From Odobenus rosmarus divergens (Eukaryota; Chordata; Mammalia; Carnivora; Odobenidae): DNA of 64,000 bases. The notes under the pieces are model-generated. The model was not told the DNA's origin and ran no database searches. It worked only from the letters and a program-made list of their open reading frames with translations. The position numbers were made by a program, and so were the translations under genes. This document shows, piece after piece, positions 1-12,379 of this stretch (positions are counted from its first letter, which is position 1; each line of letters starts with the position of its first letter). The stretch spans positions 2,511,941 to 2,575,940 of the forward strand of contig NW_004450404.1 in assembly GCF_000321225.1 (NCBI RefSeq). The letters run 5' to 3'.

Positions 1-890
1 AGGAATCTTGGAATATTGGATATTTGGTGGGTGAACCCTTGAACTCTGAAGTGACAGGACAGAGGCAGGACTTGGGGTAGAGGAAATAACTGACCAGGAG
101 ATAATGTCTAAGATAAGTGGGGGATGGGTTGGAAGAGTTGAGAAAGTTGGTATATAAGGGCAATGAGGGGAGTAAGAGGGTGTTATAAACAAATGACAGC
201 AACAGTGGATTGGGACAGGTTGCCCATAATTTCTACCATTTTTGTAAGAAGGTGGACGAATAGTGATATGGGAAAAGCAGGAGGAGTGGGGAAACTCCTC
301 ATTGTATATGGGGTGAAAGAGAACTACCAGCCTCTAATAGATGAAGAGGGCTTAAGGAGTAGATGTGTCCTCTAGGGCAGAGTCTGAGAAGAGAAGAAGG
401 TGGAGTAAGGGGAATTTGTTTATAATGGAAGGAAGCGTTCTAGAAGACACAGGGTAGAGATTTTGAAAGGAAGGGGAGCAGTGGGTGGTCAAACCAGGGA
501 AAGAAATGCCTAGAGCATTAAGGGGTGAAAATGCTGAGTTCAGATGACCAGACGGGCTTCTATTTTGGGTGATGCCCAGGAATGTGAGGAAAATTCAGCT
601 GTACTTTGGGTCCAGGGTGGGACAAGGACATTGCATTTGTCCCCAGGAGCCAGCCAGGTCTGTAAAGATTCTCTTTTGGAAGAAAGCCTGCTCCAGGCAA
701 GCAGCCTGCAGCCTTGTGCACTGCACATTAACTAATTCATTAATTCATTCAACATCGTTCAACATTTAGAGAATGTTGGCTATGTGTAAAACTGGGTTAG
801 GAAGCCATTTTATCAGCAACAAATGGGTGACCCACTTTAAGGAAAGCAAAAGCTAACATATGAAAATGAAATTCAACATTGATTGCATTA
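1..890. other. Unique intergenic sequence
   Basis: This is purine-rich sequence with no coding frame that resembles a known family. The longest frames, about 60-79 codons, are short and unsupported by splice signals or codon pattern. Around 735-790 there is a weak ATTCATT/CAACATTTA pattern that could be a decayed L2 or MIR end, but it is too diverged to call. Confidence 0.5.
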
Positions 891-904
891 TCACAGAATT
901 CTTT

Positions 905-1100
905 TTTTTTAAAGATTTTATTCATTTGAGACACAGATATACACAGAGAGAGAGCATGAGCAGGGGGAGAGGCAGAGGGAGAGAGAGAAGCAGGCTCCCC
1001 GCTGAGCCAGGAGCCCAATGTGGGGCTTGATCCCAAGACCCTGGAATCATGACCTGAGCCGAAGACAGAGGCTTAACCATCTGAGCCACCCAGGCGCCCC
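905..1100 (-). mobile_element. Carnivore tRNA-derived SINE (SINEC), inverted
   Basis: Read on the minus strand, the element has the GGGGCGCCTGGGTGGCTCAG head, the tRNA-like body, a CT-rich stretch and an A-rich tail (here the T run at 902-911). It is flanked by a perfect 14-bp TSD, TCACAGAATTCTTT, at 891-904 and 1101-1114, so both ends are well defined. This is a full-length non-autonomous retroposon mobilised by L1. Confidence 0.95.
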
Positions 1101-1249
1101 TCACAGAATTCTTTATTTGGGGAATTGATTCATGGCAAAACCATGTTTTGGATGACTTTTTGAACCTACCTATTGTGAAGTGATGCCTTTACATGAACTA
1201 GGCTCCAAAATTGTCCCCTTTACCCAACAAAACATTAAACACAATTGGC

Positions 1250-1535
1250 AAGGGAGCATTGCACGGCAGTTGAGAGCACAGATTGGAGCCAGGCAGGGTT
1301 TGACTCTGGCTTCACCACTCATCAGATGTTGGCTTGGGCAGGTTACTTTCCCTGTCTATGCCTCAGTTTCCTCATCTATAAAATGGCGATAATAAGATTA
1401 CCTACATCACAGAGTTGTTATGAGATTAAATTAGTTTCAAATTATTTGAAAAATGTTATAATTATCTGTAAATAGTTAAAATTATTTGCAAAATACTTAG
1501 AGCAGTAAATGCTCATATACATGTTAAAATTGGGG
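1250..1535 (+). repeat. MIR element
   Basis: The stretch has the MIR signature in order: TTGAGAGCACAGATTGGAG, then a TTGGGCAGGTTACTTT core, CCTCAGTTTCCTCATCTATA, AAATGGCGATAATAA, a GTTGTTATGAGATTAAAT segment and a degraded end near AGCAGTAAATGCTCA. This is an ancient mammalian tRNA-derived SINE, long inactive. Confidence 0.88.
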
Positions 1536-2034
1536 CATATAGGAAATTTGCAAGCAAGAATAACCAACTCACTGTTGCTGAAATTTAAAAAAGAGGTTTT
1601 TACATTCATTTACTTGTCAACTGTTTTCCAGACTCTGGGGTAAATAGCGGGGAATAATAGAGGCACAGAACCTGACCACAGGGGTTGGGGGATGGTGTGT
1701 GGTGGCAATGGCCATTCTTTTCTTTTTACAGTAGAGTCTCCTCACTCACCCTGTGCTGTTTGAGAGTAAGAGCAGTGCTCTGTGGAGGGTGAACAGCAAG
1801 ATTTTGATTTCAGGGGTGATGTAAGGACACCAGACAGAGATGAGCATGTTCATCAAGAACATTCCCTGAGGCCTGCTGTGTATCCATTCACTGACACTGA
1901 TGTACAGTGACTGCCCTCTCTTCTTCTCCCTAACTGGTGGTAACTGTTTTGGTCTGAGTGTTTTGGTGCCTGTGAAGGCCTTGACCTCAATGCATCTCTA
2001 CAGAGAATCCAAGTATCACAAGGAAAAAAGAAAG
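1536..2034. other. Unique sequence with a possible L2 relic
   Basis: No gene is visible. Bases 1600-1680 weakly resemble the reversed start of an L2/MIR-type 3' end (TTCATTTACTTGTCAACTG followed by a GGGGTAAATAG segment). The remainder is unrecognised. Confidence 0.35.
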
Positions 2035-3015
2035 AAAAAGCAACTCAACAATATAAACCAATTTAAAATCTACTGGGTGTCATACGCAACTAATGAATCA
2101 TTGAACACTACAACAAAAACTTATGATATACTATATGTTGGCTAATTGAATAAAAAAATAAAAAATAAAATGTACAAAGAATTTGAATAGACGTTTCTCC
2201 AAAGAAAATAAACAAATGACCAATGAGCACTAGACAAGATGCTCAACATCATTGTCATCAAGGAAATGCAAATTAAAACCACAATGAGATACCAGCTCCT
2301 ACTCACTAGGATGGCTGGAATCAAGAAGACAGACAATAATAAGTGTTGGTGAGAATGTGGAGAAATTAGAACCCTCATGTATACTGCTGTTGGGAATGTA
2401 AAATGGTGCAGCCACTTTGGAAAACAGTTTGACTTTTCCTCAAAATGTTAAACACAGGATTACTATATGACCCAGCAATTCCACTCTTAGGTGTATTTCC
2501 AAGACAAGGGAAACATGTCTACACAAAAATTTGTACCCAAATGTTCATAACAGCATTTTTATAATAGGCAAAAAGTGGAAACAATCCAAATGTTCATTGA
2601 TGGATAAATGGATAAACAGATTTGGTATATCTGTATAATGAATATTATTTGGCAATAAAAAGGAATGACATACTGATAGACGCTATAGCATGGGTGACTC
2701 TTGAAAACATTATGCTAAATGGAAGAAGCCAGATACAAACGGCCACATATTGTATGATTCCCTTTATGTAAGATGTTCAGAATAGGCAAATCCATAGAGA
2801 CACAAAGTTGGTGATTGCTTGGGGCTGGGAGAAGGATTGAGGGGAGATGGGGAGTGACTGCTAATGGGTATGGGGTTTCTTTTCGGAGTGATAAAAATGT
2901 TTGAAAATTGTGGTGATGGTTGCACAACTCTGCAAATAAATATGCTAAAAAACACTTTAGAAGGATGAGTTTTATAGTAAATGATATCATTATATCTCAA
3001 AAAACTCAATAATAA
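2035..3015 (+). mobile_element. Old L1 3' portion (L1MA/L1MB-like age class)
   Basis: The sequence covers the ORF2 C-terminal coding region and 3' UTR of an old L1. Diagnostic pieces include TTGAATAGACGTTTCTCCAAA, CACAATGAGATACCAGCTCC, GACCCAGCAATTCCACTCTT and the 3' UTR GGTGATGGTTGCACAACTC, ending in an A-rich tail. It is 5' truncated, carries many stops, and is interrupted by a short younger L1 tail at about 2073-2168. The age class is inferred from divergence, not from an alignment. Confidence 0.85.
2073..2168 (+). mobile_element. Short L1 3' end inserted in the older L1
   Basis: The bases CATACGCAACTAATGAATCA through TTGGCTAATTGAATA plus an A-rich tail are the terminal L1 3' end of a carnivore L1. 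The older L1 reads on from CCAATTTAAAA before the insert to TGTACAAAGAATTTGAATAG after it, which shows that this is an insertion. The TSD is short or degraded. Confidence 0.7.
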
Positions 3016-4609
3016 AAAGGGAAACATTATATCTGACTGGAGCCATGTCAAGCTACCATCAATAAAGATTAGAAATCAAAGCTTTCACCATTTTCCTTGT
3101 TCTTCTTATCTGGGGAATATTAGAGACTGGAAAAAAAATCTAGAAAAGTCTGTCACTCCAATCTCCTTTTCCAGACTGAAGGCAGAAACATCCAGGGATG
3201 TGGAATTTAAAATGCAGCTCTTCGCACTTTAATATCTTCATATGATTACTATAATTACTCTGAAATTCCCCAAATCAATGGAATATGAGAACAAGGTAAT
3301 AAGAGGTGCACTTAAGGTAGAAAATTCCTCATGGGATACTTCATAGGTTGCTGCTACTGGGGAATTTCACTGCAGAAAAGTTAACTTGTTGCTAGGCAAC
3401 ACTGCAACTTGAATTGAATTCATAGTGATCAGAATGCATCGCTTAAACTCACAATTCATATTTCTATCTCCAGTAAGAAGAGTGCAGATAAAAAGCACTC
3501 TTTAAATTAAAAAGAGAATATAATCACAGAATTAAAGAAAATTAAAAAAAGGACTCATATACTCCTCATTTAAACAGAGCTATTAAAAATTCTGTATATT
3601 TTATTAGATTCCAATTGTTCACAAGCATACATTTTTCATGATTATAATTGTAATGTGCATATCACCTAACAATCTTCTTTTTCATTTAATGCATTATAAG
3701 AAGGTCCCCATATAGTCATAAAGTCTTCCTAATGATTATTTTAAATGACCACATCACAAGCCTTTCAGTTCATGTTGCATAGTTTGCTAAACCTTTGCTT
3801 TTTCACCATTTAGGATATTTTCATTTTTTCTCCTTTGTAGAAAATTCCATAGCATAACTTCTTTGAGAAGACTGTATAATGTATAGCTCGACAAGTTAAG
3901 TGCTGCTCTTCATTGACTATATTTAATTAGCCTTCTTTTTTTATAGCCATTTGGAAATCACTTCAGAAGCACATTTAATCCATCCAATCAGTCATTTCTC
4001 CAGAGTGGGAACACCACTGTCTCAATGCTTGGTTGAGTCTTAAAGCTGCCTCTGTGCCTGGCAGAGGACTCTGAGGGAAGCTTTACATTTTTGAGATTGC
4101 CAATTTCGTGGAATGTGGCTGGGGGAATTAACAAAATCATTTGAAAAGCATTCCACAGGAATGAAATGGAATTCTCTCAGCTGAAGGGAATGGTGCTCCG
4201 TCAACACATGAAATTAACATGCAGAAAACTGGTCACATGTGATCCTACCAATTTTTAAGAGATATGAAAAAGGATTAAGAAAAAAAGGAATTTTATTGTC
4301 TCCGGTTTCAGGATTGTCACAGTTGCTAATCAGAGGTCTCAAAAGGTTTGTTCAACATTGGGGATTTTCTTATAAATATTTTATGATATAACTGCCTCAT
4401 CTCCTTGTTGCTTTTAAAAAAGGTACAGATTAGACATCTAATAAAAATGCCAACTGTTTCACTTAAGAATGTTTGATGGTTGGGGATTTTAAGTATATAA
4501 CTTCAATTATGGCCATTATCATGGCTTTCAAAAATAAATATTTGAAAACCATGCTGCAAAAGTTGAAATAGTTTTCCCCGAGTTAAAACAAAAATGGAAA
4601 TCCTCAATC
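3016..4609. other. Unique AT-rich sequence
   Basis: No recognised gene or repeat. The part around 3930-4250 is less A/T-simple, has balanced composition and lacks repeat hallmarks, so it is a reasonable place to look for conserved non-coding sequence, but nothing in the bases proves that. No ORF of note. Confidence 0.45.
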
Positions 4610-4625
4610 AAAATAAGTGTGTGTG

Positions 4626-5210
4626 ATATTATGCAGCCATCAAAAAGAATGAGATCTTGCCATTTGCAACGACGTGGATGGAACTGGAGGGTGTTATGCT
4701 AAGTGAAATAAGTCAGTCAGAGAAAGACATGTATCATATGGCCTCACTGATATGAGGAATTCTTCATCTCAGGAAACAAACTGAGGGTTGCTGGAGTGGT
4801 GGGGTGGGACGGATGGGGTGGCTGGGTGATAGACATTGGGGAGGGTATGTGCTATGGTGAGCACTGTGAAGTGTGCAAGACTGTTGAATCACAGATCTGT
4901 ACCTCTGAAACAAATAATGCAATATATGTTAAGAAAAAAAAAAGAAGAAGATAGCAGGAGGGGAAGAATGAAGGGGGGAAATCGGAGGGGGAGACGAACC
5001 ATGAGAGATGATGGACTCTGAAAAACAAACTGAGGGTTCTAGAGGGGAAGGGTGTGGGGGGATGGGTTAGCCTGGTGATGGGTATTAAAGAGGGCATGTT
5101 CTGCGTAGAGCACTGGGTGTTATGCACAAACAATGAATCATGGAACACTACATCAAAAACTAATGATGTAATGTATGGTGATTAACATAACAATAAAAAA
5201 TTTAAAGAAA
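4626..5210 (+). mobile_element. Young 5'-truncated caniform L1 with TSD
   Basis: The copy begins in the last part of ORF2 (ATATTATGCAGCCATCAAAA), passes through the GGGTTGCTGGAGTGGTGGGG 3' UTR, and ends GGTGATTAACATAACAATAA plus a poly(A). A perfect 16-bp TSD, AAAATAAGTGTGTGTG, lies at 4610-4625 and 5211-5226. The near identity in text to the copies at 13587 and 37970 suggests a young, recently active subfamily. It encodes only the ORF2 C-terminal tail. Confidence 0.95.
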
Positions 5211-5226
5211 AAAATAAGTGTGTGTG

Positions 5227-5904
5227 TTATTTTAAAAATCTACTTTATATCAGAAAGGGAATGTAGTTCTGTTGTCTAAAAAACCAAGCTCTTATCCCTT
5301 TGGCCTTTACCTTTCAAAACTTAAATGTTGCAAATTGATTTTGAGATGAGAAGCCCTGTTCATGTCAGTTAAATGCTTACCCTGGAAATTTTTGCCATTT
5401 CAAATAGAAAAACCTCTATAGGCTTTCTTCTGATTCAGCAGCAGTCTGCTTAGCGTTAAGAAAGGGCAAGCAAGACTCTAGAGTTGGGTAATTATGGCTG
5501 AGCTCTTGGATAGTCTCTTTGGGAGATAACAAGGTCGGGTCTTCCCATATTACAAGATGCCAGGAAGAGACTGCTGGCTGGCTGCATCCTGCATTTGGAA
5601 AGCGATTCAGCTTGGAACACTTCAGAAGCATCCAGTAAAGATACAGCCCTTGCCAAATGGAGATTGCTTTAAAAAGAAACTGACCGGGAATAGTGCTCTC
5701 AGCAAAGGATCTACAGAGATCTTTGAGCAGGAGGCCATATTAATCATTAATGATCATGAAGATAATCTCTGACTCAGAGCAAACATTTGTTCCAAAAGTA
5801 CTAAAGCATCTTGTGTATCAGGAGGCAAATGGCTTCCCAAAGTAACTGAATTAGAATTTTATAACTAGTTAGAGTTAAATATCTGGTACCTTCATTTTAC
5901 TTTT
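5227..5904. other. Unique sequence
   Basis: Two overlapping opposite-strand frames of 71 codons (5416-5631 minus, 5557-5772 plus) exist but resemble no family I know and have no supporting signal. No repeat recognised. Confidence 0.4.
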
Positions 5905-6305
5905 AAAAAAAAATAGGATTATTGAGGTATAATTCACCCTTTCTATGTGTACTACATTTTGACAAACACATACAGTTCTGTAACCACCACCACAATCAAG
6001 ACATAGAATATTTCCATCACTCTGGAAAGTTTCCTCATGCCCCTTTGTAGTCAGCCCTTGCTTCTTCCTCCTGCCTTGGCAACCACTGAACTGTTACCTG
6101 TTTTGACAGCTTTGCTTTTTCCAATGTCATGTAAATGAAACCCTACAAGATGTAGCCTATAAAGTCTCACTTCTTTCATTTAGCATAATGCATTTGAGAT
6201 TCATCTCTGTTCCTTTCAATTGCTTAACAGTATCTCATTGTATGGATATACCACAGTTTATTTACCCACTTACCAGTTGATGGACATTTGAGTTGTTTCC
6301 CTCAT
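5905..6305 (-). mobile_element. Old L1 3' UTR fragment
   Basis: Reading inverted, this is an old L1 3' region: ATTGAGGTATAATTCACC, ACCACCACAATCAAGACATA, GCATAATGCATTTGAGATTC and GGATATACCACAGTTTATTT are the familiar reverse-complement landmarks. It is highly diverged and truncated at both ends, with no coding potential. Confidence 0.75.
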
Positions 6306-6639
6306 TTTACTTTCATATTATTTTCCTTTTGCATGATGGTGTACAGCTTATAAAGCTCTTTTACCTTCACTTAGGTCCTATTATGAAAATATTGTTATTC
6401 ATATTTTTCTGACAATAATTAATCAAAGCCACAGGGAGCTTAAATGGCATTAGATATATACCAGCTAGAGATAACAACTGCTTTCCACTATACAATGCCA
6501 CCTCTCTGGTCTGAGATGAATACTGTCACTTGAAGATCTTTATCCATTGGGATATTACAATGCACTACATGTTTAACAGAGTCTTAGGGAAAGAGGAACT
6601 ATAATTTTTCAGAGAAATGAGGATCCTAATGGTATTGGT
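6306..6639. other. Unique AT-rich sequence
   Basis: Nothing recognisable; no gene or repeat signal beyond AT-rich composition. Confidence 0.4.
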
Positions 6640-6830
6640 GAGGTGTGGAAGCAGAAAATCAATTTTGGAGTCAGTCTTGGATACCTATCCTAGTTCTGTG
6701 ATCTGGAGAAAGTTTCTGAGCCTCAGTTTCCTTATCTGAACAATGCTTTCCACGATACTGGCCTCTGAACATTTTGATAATGAAGTGAGGTTATGTGTAC
6801 AGGATGCATCTCACACAGTTCAGTTCCTTC
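6640..6830 (+). repeat. MIR element
   Basis: It shows the MIR core: TTGGAGTCAGTCTTGGATAC, TTCTGTGATCTGGAGAAAG, CTGAGCCTCAGTTTCCTTAT and a degraded tail. Both ends fade into unique sequence. A CA dinucleotide run (about 6866-6879) follows. Confidence 0.75.
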
Positions 6831-7300
6831 TTACATGTTAGCTTCCTTCTTCCCCTGCCATATGCACACACACACACACCTGCCCACTAGTGTAAAAAAA
6901 AGGAGAAGGAATGAGCCTGGAGAAAGGCTCCCAGTCTTTGTCCTCAAGCTGCAGTGCTGGTTGATTTGAAAGCCTTCTCTACCACAAGAGTGCTTCAGTC
7001 TCCTCTAGTAGCAAACCTGACCTGGGAGGAGACCCCTATGGCTGCCATCTCCGGCTCCTTCTCATCTTCTCTTACCCATAGTCTTTGTTCTCTGTAAAAT
7101 GAGGCTCAGGGCTGATTTTACGTGAAATTGTGGGAAAGATTCAGTTTGCTGATGCTCTTTTTACATCCACACAGTGCCCTCTCCTAGTTCTGGGAGGGAG
7201 GCATTTAGGATTCCCTGACTTCCCAGAGTACTTCTCTTCCCTGAGTCTTATCCCTGGGAGGTCTCTGGCTCTGTGTTCAGACTCCCCTTCTCCACCATCA
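6831..7300. other. Unique sequence
   Basis: It contains a short CA repeat near 6866-6879. A 70-codon frame starting at 7130 reads into the following SINE and is not credible as a gene. Confidence 0.4.
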
Positions 7301-7316
7301 AAACTGCCCAGTTCTA

Positions 7317-7511
7317 GGGCGCCTGGGGGCTCAGTTGGTTAAGCAACTGCATTCGGCTCAGGTCATGGTCCTGGAGTCCCAGGATCGAGTCCCACATCAG
7401 GCTCCCTGCTCGGCGGGGTGTCTGCTTCTCCCTCTGACCCTCCTCCCTCTCATGCTCTCTGTCTCTCATTCTCTCTCTCACAAATAAAAAAAAAATCTAA
7501 AAAAAAAAAAA
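7317..7511 (+). mobile_element. Carnivore SINE (SINEC), sense
   Basis: The head GGGCGCCTGGGGGCTCAGTT, the body GGATCGAGTCCCACATCAGG and the long A tail are present. A perfect 16-bp TSD, AAACTGCCCAGTTCTA, lies at 7301-7316 and 7512-7527. The uninterrupted A-rich tail and exact TSD argue for a relatively recent insertion. Confidence 0.96.
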
Positions 7512-7689
7512 AAACTGCCCAGTTCTATCATTGGAAAAGACCTGATAAAGTAATTTACAGGATGGTTCTTGACTTCCTGTATATAACTTCCTCTACAACT
7601 AACACCTGGTTTAAGTTACTATCCTTTTCAGGAATATTTGTATTTTACCAGTAGACATTTCTAATGGAAAGGAATGCTAATGGTAGAAT

Positions 7690-7850
7690 GTCAGGCAGTT
7701 TGTCATAGTAGGAAGAGCACTAGATTAGACATCAGGAGACCTGGGCTCTTGTCTTTGTGTTTCGACCAACTCAATATTAGGATCTGAAACAAGTGTCACT
7801 CACTATCTAAAATGGTCATATAATATCTGTCTTCTCTCTTTCCTAGCTCT
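7690..7850 (+). repeat. Probable MIR-class element
   Basis: AGAGCACTAGATTAGACATC, GGAGACCTGGGCTCTTGTC and a following AAAATGGTCATATAATATC segment match the order of a MIR3-like element, though the middle is degraded. Confidence 0.55.
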
Positions 7851-8284
7851 TTCTGGAGCATTTCACACAATCCTATATGTCAGCCACTTATTCAACCCAT
7901 TCACAAGACCAACTCTATATTTAAGTACCTAAGTACTCCTAGGATGTGACACTTTTTAATTTATAATTACCCCCTTTCTAGGCATCATGTTCTGTTCCTT
8001 TGTTCTATGTGGGCAGCTTGACCCTAAGTACCACAGTTGCCATAGTGTTTGGTCTCCTGAGCATTGGCCATGGTGGACACTCTACAATGCCATTGGCCAC
8101 AGTAAGGAACCACTGGTCTTTCTGCTGTTAGTCATCAGCTGTGACTCAGTGCTCCAAGTCTCATTTCAATAGGGTCTGGGGCATTTCTACCTGCTACCCT
8201 GCCAAAGGAGTAAGGATTTTCTACGACAAAGAATAGTGACTCATTGAAAAAGGAAAATAAAAAATAAAAGTTGACATAGCAGAG
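7851..8284. other. Unique sequence
   Basis: No recognised gene. A 61-codon frame at 7987-8172 is short and unsupported. Confidence 0.4.
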
Positions 8285-8298
8285 AAACTGATTTTTTT

Positions 8299-8506
8299 AT
8301 TGTTTTTAAGAGAGAGAGAGAGCATGCATATGCACATGGGAAAGGAAGGGTGAGTCACAGAGGGAGAGAGGGAGAGGGAGAATCTTAAGCAGACTCCATG
8401 CCCAGCATGGAGCCTGACACGGGGCTTGATCCCACGACCCTGAGATCATGACCTGAGTTGAAATCAAGAATCGGACGCTTAACTGACTGAACCATCCAGG
8501 TGCCCC
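8299..8506 (-). mobile_element. Carnivore SINE (SINEC), inverted, older
   Basis: Minus-strand SINE ending in the head complement CATCCAGGTGCCCC. The imperfect TSD is AAACTGATTTTTTT at 8285-8298 against AAACTTTGATTTTTTT at 8507-8522. The body is more diverged than the copy at 905, so it is probably older. Confidence 0.92.
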
Positions 8507-8522
8507 AAACTTTGATTTTTTT

Positions 8523-9660
8523 AAATGGAGGATTAGAGGAATAATTTTTCCACAAATATGTGATAATAGCTTTAAGATTCATGTTAGAAAAATAGACTTT
8601 TGGAAGAAAGATCAGTGTACTCTTAATACGTTTTCCTGTATAATAAATCCTGTCCTTTTGAATAGAATGTAATCTAATACATTAGAAAAAGGTCCTGAGG
8701 CTTTTATTTTAAAGGCAGTGATATTGCTACAGGCAAAGTAATTATAACCATTAACTCCTCAATATGTCAGTGGAGGCTTTGGCATCAAAAGCCCAGAGGA
8801 ATCCCAAATTGCCTAACCAGTTTAAAAATTTTAAGAATTGCATTCTTGGATGGAAAAAAAAGAGTACTTAAGAGAGAAGGTACTCAGAAGTCTACTTAAT
8901 GCAAAAAGTCACAATAATTTAAACTTCTTTTTAAAAATAAATTCTTATGTTGCTTTGGGGCTTTGTCTTTAGAGTATGTTTTAATATATTTTGCAAACAA
9001 TTAATGTAACCCCTAAACTTGAGGAGCAAACCACCATTAGGGCTTATTATTGAGAATACCACTTTCTATTAACAATCTTTTGTCACAAAAATTACCCCTT
9101 TAGGAAATAAAGCAAATATATTATGAACAAAACTGAATCCTTCTTTAATAGAAAATAACTATAACTTGATTATTAGTGTGATTAATTATACTTCTCTCTG
9201 ATTTGTTGTCTTATTTATATAATGATAAACTAAAATGAAAGCAGTGATTAAATTGAGGTGGGGAAGAAAAATTCATTTATCCACCTTATATTTATTAGGT
9301 ATTTAAGTAGATAGGAAGGTGGATGTAAAGTAGGATTAACAACTCATCACTTTATCAGGGCCTTTCCTGGTTTTAACACTGAAAGTCCCATATCTGGGAC
9401 CTTCTTTTGTCCCAGGCAAACTGAGATGGCTGGTCACCCTGAGTAAAGTAAAAATGCCTTATAATATCCTACTCTCAATAAATCTAGTCTACTGGGAGAG
9501 ATGAGATATGTGCAATGAAAAGTTTAATAACAAATTAATGATTTGTTGATTAATAATTAATAATATTAATAATTAATAACTGGTAACAACATACTATCAA
9601 AATTAGTACAAATTATTGTTTTATAAAATAAATAACACAGTTTTAAAAAATATTGAAACT
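8523..9660. other. Unique AT-rich sequence
   Basis: AT-rich DNA with no repeat or gene signal. Around 9540-9592 there is a local cluster of TTAATAATTAA-type words, low-complexity sequence. Confidence 0.45.
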
Positions 9661-9865
9661 TAAGGACACAATTTAAGAATTGAGCACTTACCATGTAGTA
9701 AAATGGTTACTGTCTTCCCCAGAAAAATTGTGTCTTCCCCAGAAAACTGGACTTCCGAGAAATTTAGTAACTTGCACAAGGTTATAGTGTCAGTAAAGGG
9801 CTGAGCTGGAATTTGAATTCAGGTCTTTTGATTTTGAAATTCACAGGCTTCTCACTGTCCCAGGA
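9661..9865 (-). repeat. MIR-class element, inverted
   Basis: Inverted MIR landmarks are GAGCACTTACCATGTAG, TAGTAACTTGCACAAGGTTA, GGGCTGAGCTGGAATTTGAA and TTCAGGTCTTTTGA. A short internal duplication (TGTCTTCCCCAGAAAA occurs twice at 9712-9745) interrupts the match. Confidence 0.7.
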
Positions 9866-10269
9866 GAACTTGGAGATCACAACTTCACCTGTTTTGTTTT
9901 GTTTTTTTCTATATACAGGAAGCAGCTGATGCCTGGACTAGTGGCCTGCACACCAGCCCAGAGCACTGTAGTGACAGAGCTTGGATAAAAACCCATGTTT
10001 CTTGGCTTATGGTGCAGGATGGATGATACCATGAAGTGACAGATCCCACGGTCTGAGTGAAGACATGAATAACGGAATAATATTTGGACTATGGCCCCTT
10101 GTTTTTATTTTCCCTCTAAGACTCTTGGTTGATATCCTCATCTATCTGGTGTGCAGCACAATTGGAGGGTGAGGTCTGTCCACCTGCTGGACTGGTCCTA
10201 GAGTACACCAGTTGGGTTCTCTCTGGTTCTAACCATCATCCTAGTTAGAGGTTTGTTCCTGCCTTTAGG
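9866..10269. other. Unique sequence
   Basis: No recognised gene or repeat. Confidence 0.4.
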
Positions 10270-10440
10270 CTAGTGTTTGCCAAATATGAAATCTGTGACA
10301 TCCTGAATCAGCACCACCTGGGATGTACATTAAAAATGCTGACTCTTGGACCAAGTATCTAGTTCATTTCACAGATGTGCAGAATAGTGACTGAAGGAGC
10401 AATTCAGTAACTGACAAGGTTAAGAAACTATTTCTGCCCC
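10270..10440 (+). repeat. MER5-like DNA transposon relic
   Basis: GTGTTTGCCAAATATGAAAT, ATCAGCACCACCTGGGATGT and TTAAAAATGCTGACTCTTGG follow the order of a MER5A-type (hAT-Charlie) non-autonomous element. Only the left half is clear. Confidence 0.55.
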
Positions 10441-12379
10441 CAAATTTTGGACATTTAATATTAGACTGTGACTTTTTATATTGGAATACTAATTCCATTT
10501 TATTTGAAACATTTAAGATTTAATTCTTGTGTTCCAAAAGTCCTTTCCATAATGATTGATTTTAAGTTTTGCCCAAATATTTGTTTAAATACTTGGCCAT
10601 TCAGTCCAATACAATGCAACTATGGAAGCTGAAAGAATCTGCAAGTGTGAGCTCCAGTGCTCTCAGGCATTAAACATAACTCCTGGGGGAAAAACTGCAG
10701 AAAAGGAATAAAGCCACTTAACAAAGTCACTGAGTGTACCACTGCTTGAATACTGTTGGAAAGGTGATAGGAAGGCATTGAAGCAGTTTTGATCAGAAAT
10801 GTGACCCTTGAGACTTCGGAGAGATTCATTACTTTTATTATTTGCATTTATTTGTAGCAAGCAGACATCAGCTCTGATAGTCTTTGCAAATCCTTCTGAT
10901 ATAAGAGGATGTTAGGAAAGAATAGTGGGCATAAAGGAGGCCACTGCTTTAATTTCTGAGCATGTGTAGGTTGGGTCCACAGGGCTGCTGCTTCTGGACT
11001 AAGGCAATTATGAGAAGAAGCAGTGGGAGGGAGCTCAAGCCACGAAAACCACGCTTTATTGCCTCTCCTCAGAAATATGTCCACAAGAGGGTCCCTAACT
11101 TTCTCAGTTCACACCACCCTTAGAGTCTCAGTAATTTATTCACAGGTTACATAGGCCAAAACAAATACCTAACAGTTCCATTTATTAAGTAGTTAGGTCT
11201 AAATAACTTAGTAAGTATTTATATTCTAACAACTTAGCACCTGTTGGACACTGAATAGCTTCTTGATCTAGGAGTCATATTGGACACTATAACACTCATT
11301 TCTTATTTCACATTGATTTTCAGGAAGTACTTGCTTTTTCTTATAGCAATGAAATATGTCATCAAAAGGAATGTAGCAATCTAATGATGAAACTGAACTA
11401 TCTCAAACTAGGAATTCACATGGAGTCAGATATTCCCTTGAAAAATGTAAATGCCCCACGGCATGGGTATAAATTTGCTGTGGTGCCCTGGCACACAGTT
11501 GAGAATCCTTGGGATGTCTACAAGGAAATATTTATGACATCAATTGGGCCATAGTCATGATTTCAGTTTTGATGTGGTCCAGTTCTGTTCTCTGCCTTCG
11601 AGACTATCCTTTTGTCCTCAATCAGCAAGCACACACTGCTGAATGATCCCAAGAGAGTGTATGGTGTGTTTGTGCAATTCATCAATGTTTGCCCAATGGT
11701 AAGCTCTCAAAAGATGGTAATTGTCATTATCATCACCATTCTTTGACAATACAAGCACAGAAGCAAACAAACTCTTAATGCCCTGATTGTATACGCCCTC
11801 ATCATCTACAGAGGTTCTTTTGTTTGTTTATTTCTTCCCCTACAGTTAAGAAAAATGTTTCACTAGGAATTGGGGAATGTAGAAAATATGGTTGAGATGG
11901 ATTGTCTGAAGGTGAAAAGATGGCCAGGTTCACCTCCACATTTGCACATTTGAGCAAGTATCACTGGCCCTTTTCACCGTCCCTCTATTCTGACTTCCTG
12001 GTTCTGCCAGGGGCACTTACACAAATAGGAAGTCATGTGCAGACCCATAGAGAAGAGTGGCAGGAGGCAGAAAAGGTGGGCATTGGGTGGGGCAGGGGCA
12101 GGAAATCAGTGGTAAAAAAAGGACAAAATATCAAACAGAACACATAAGAAGTTGCAATGCCAAGACATAAAGGGCTTTGGAGATAAAGATTTTTCAGAGA
12201 AAAATGAGAATGGTTTCATATGTACCCTCCTATATGAATAATTATTTATATGAAGATATAAGTATCATCTAATAATTAGTTATATAATAACATATGATAT
12301 ATAATAATTATATGAAGATGCAAATTGATCTATTTATCTGTAATTTTCTGCCTAGAACCACTGTGCAGTACCCATTGGG
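10441..12379. other. Unique sequence
   Basis: Long stretch without a credible gene. Minus frames at 10620-10847 (75 codons) and 10848-11084 (78 codons) and a plus frame at 11902-12147 (81 codons) resemble nothing I know. An AT-rich stretch with repeated TATATGAAGAT words lies at 12225-12325. Confidence 0.45.

Noticed and set aside
905..1100. tRNA-like sequence within the SINEs as tRNA genes.
   Set aside because: They are tRNA-derived SINE heads with A/B-box relics, A-rich tails and TSDs, not standalone tRNA genes.
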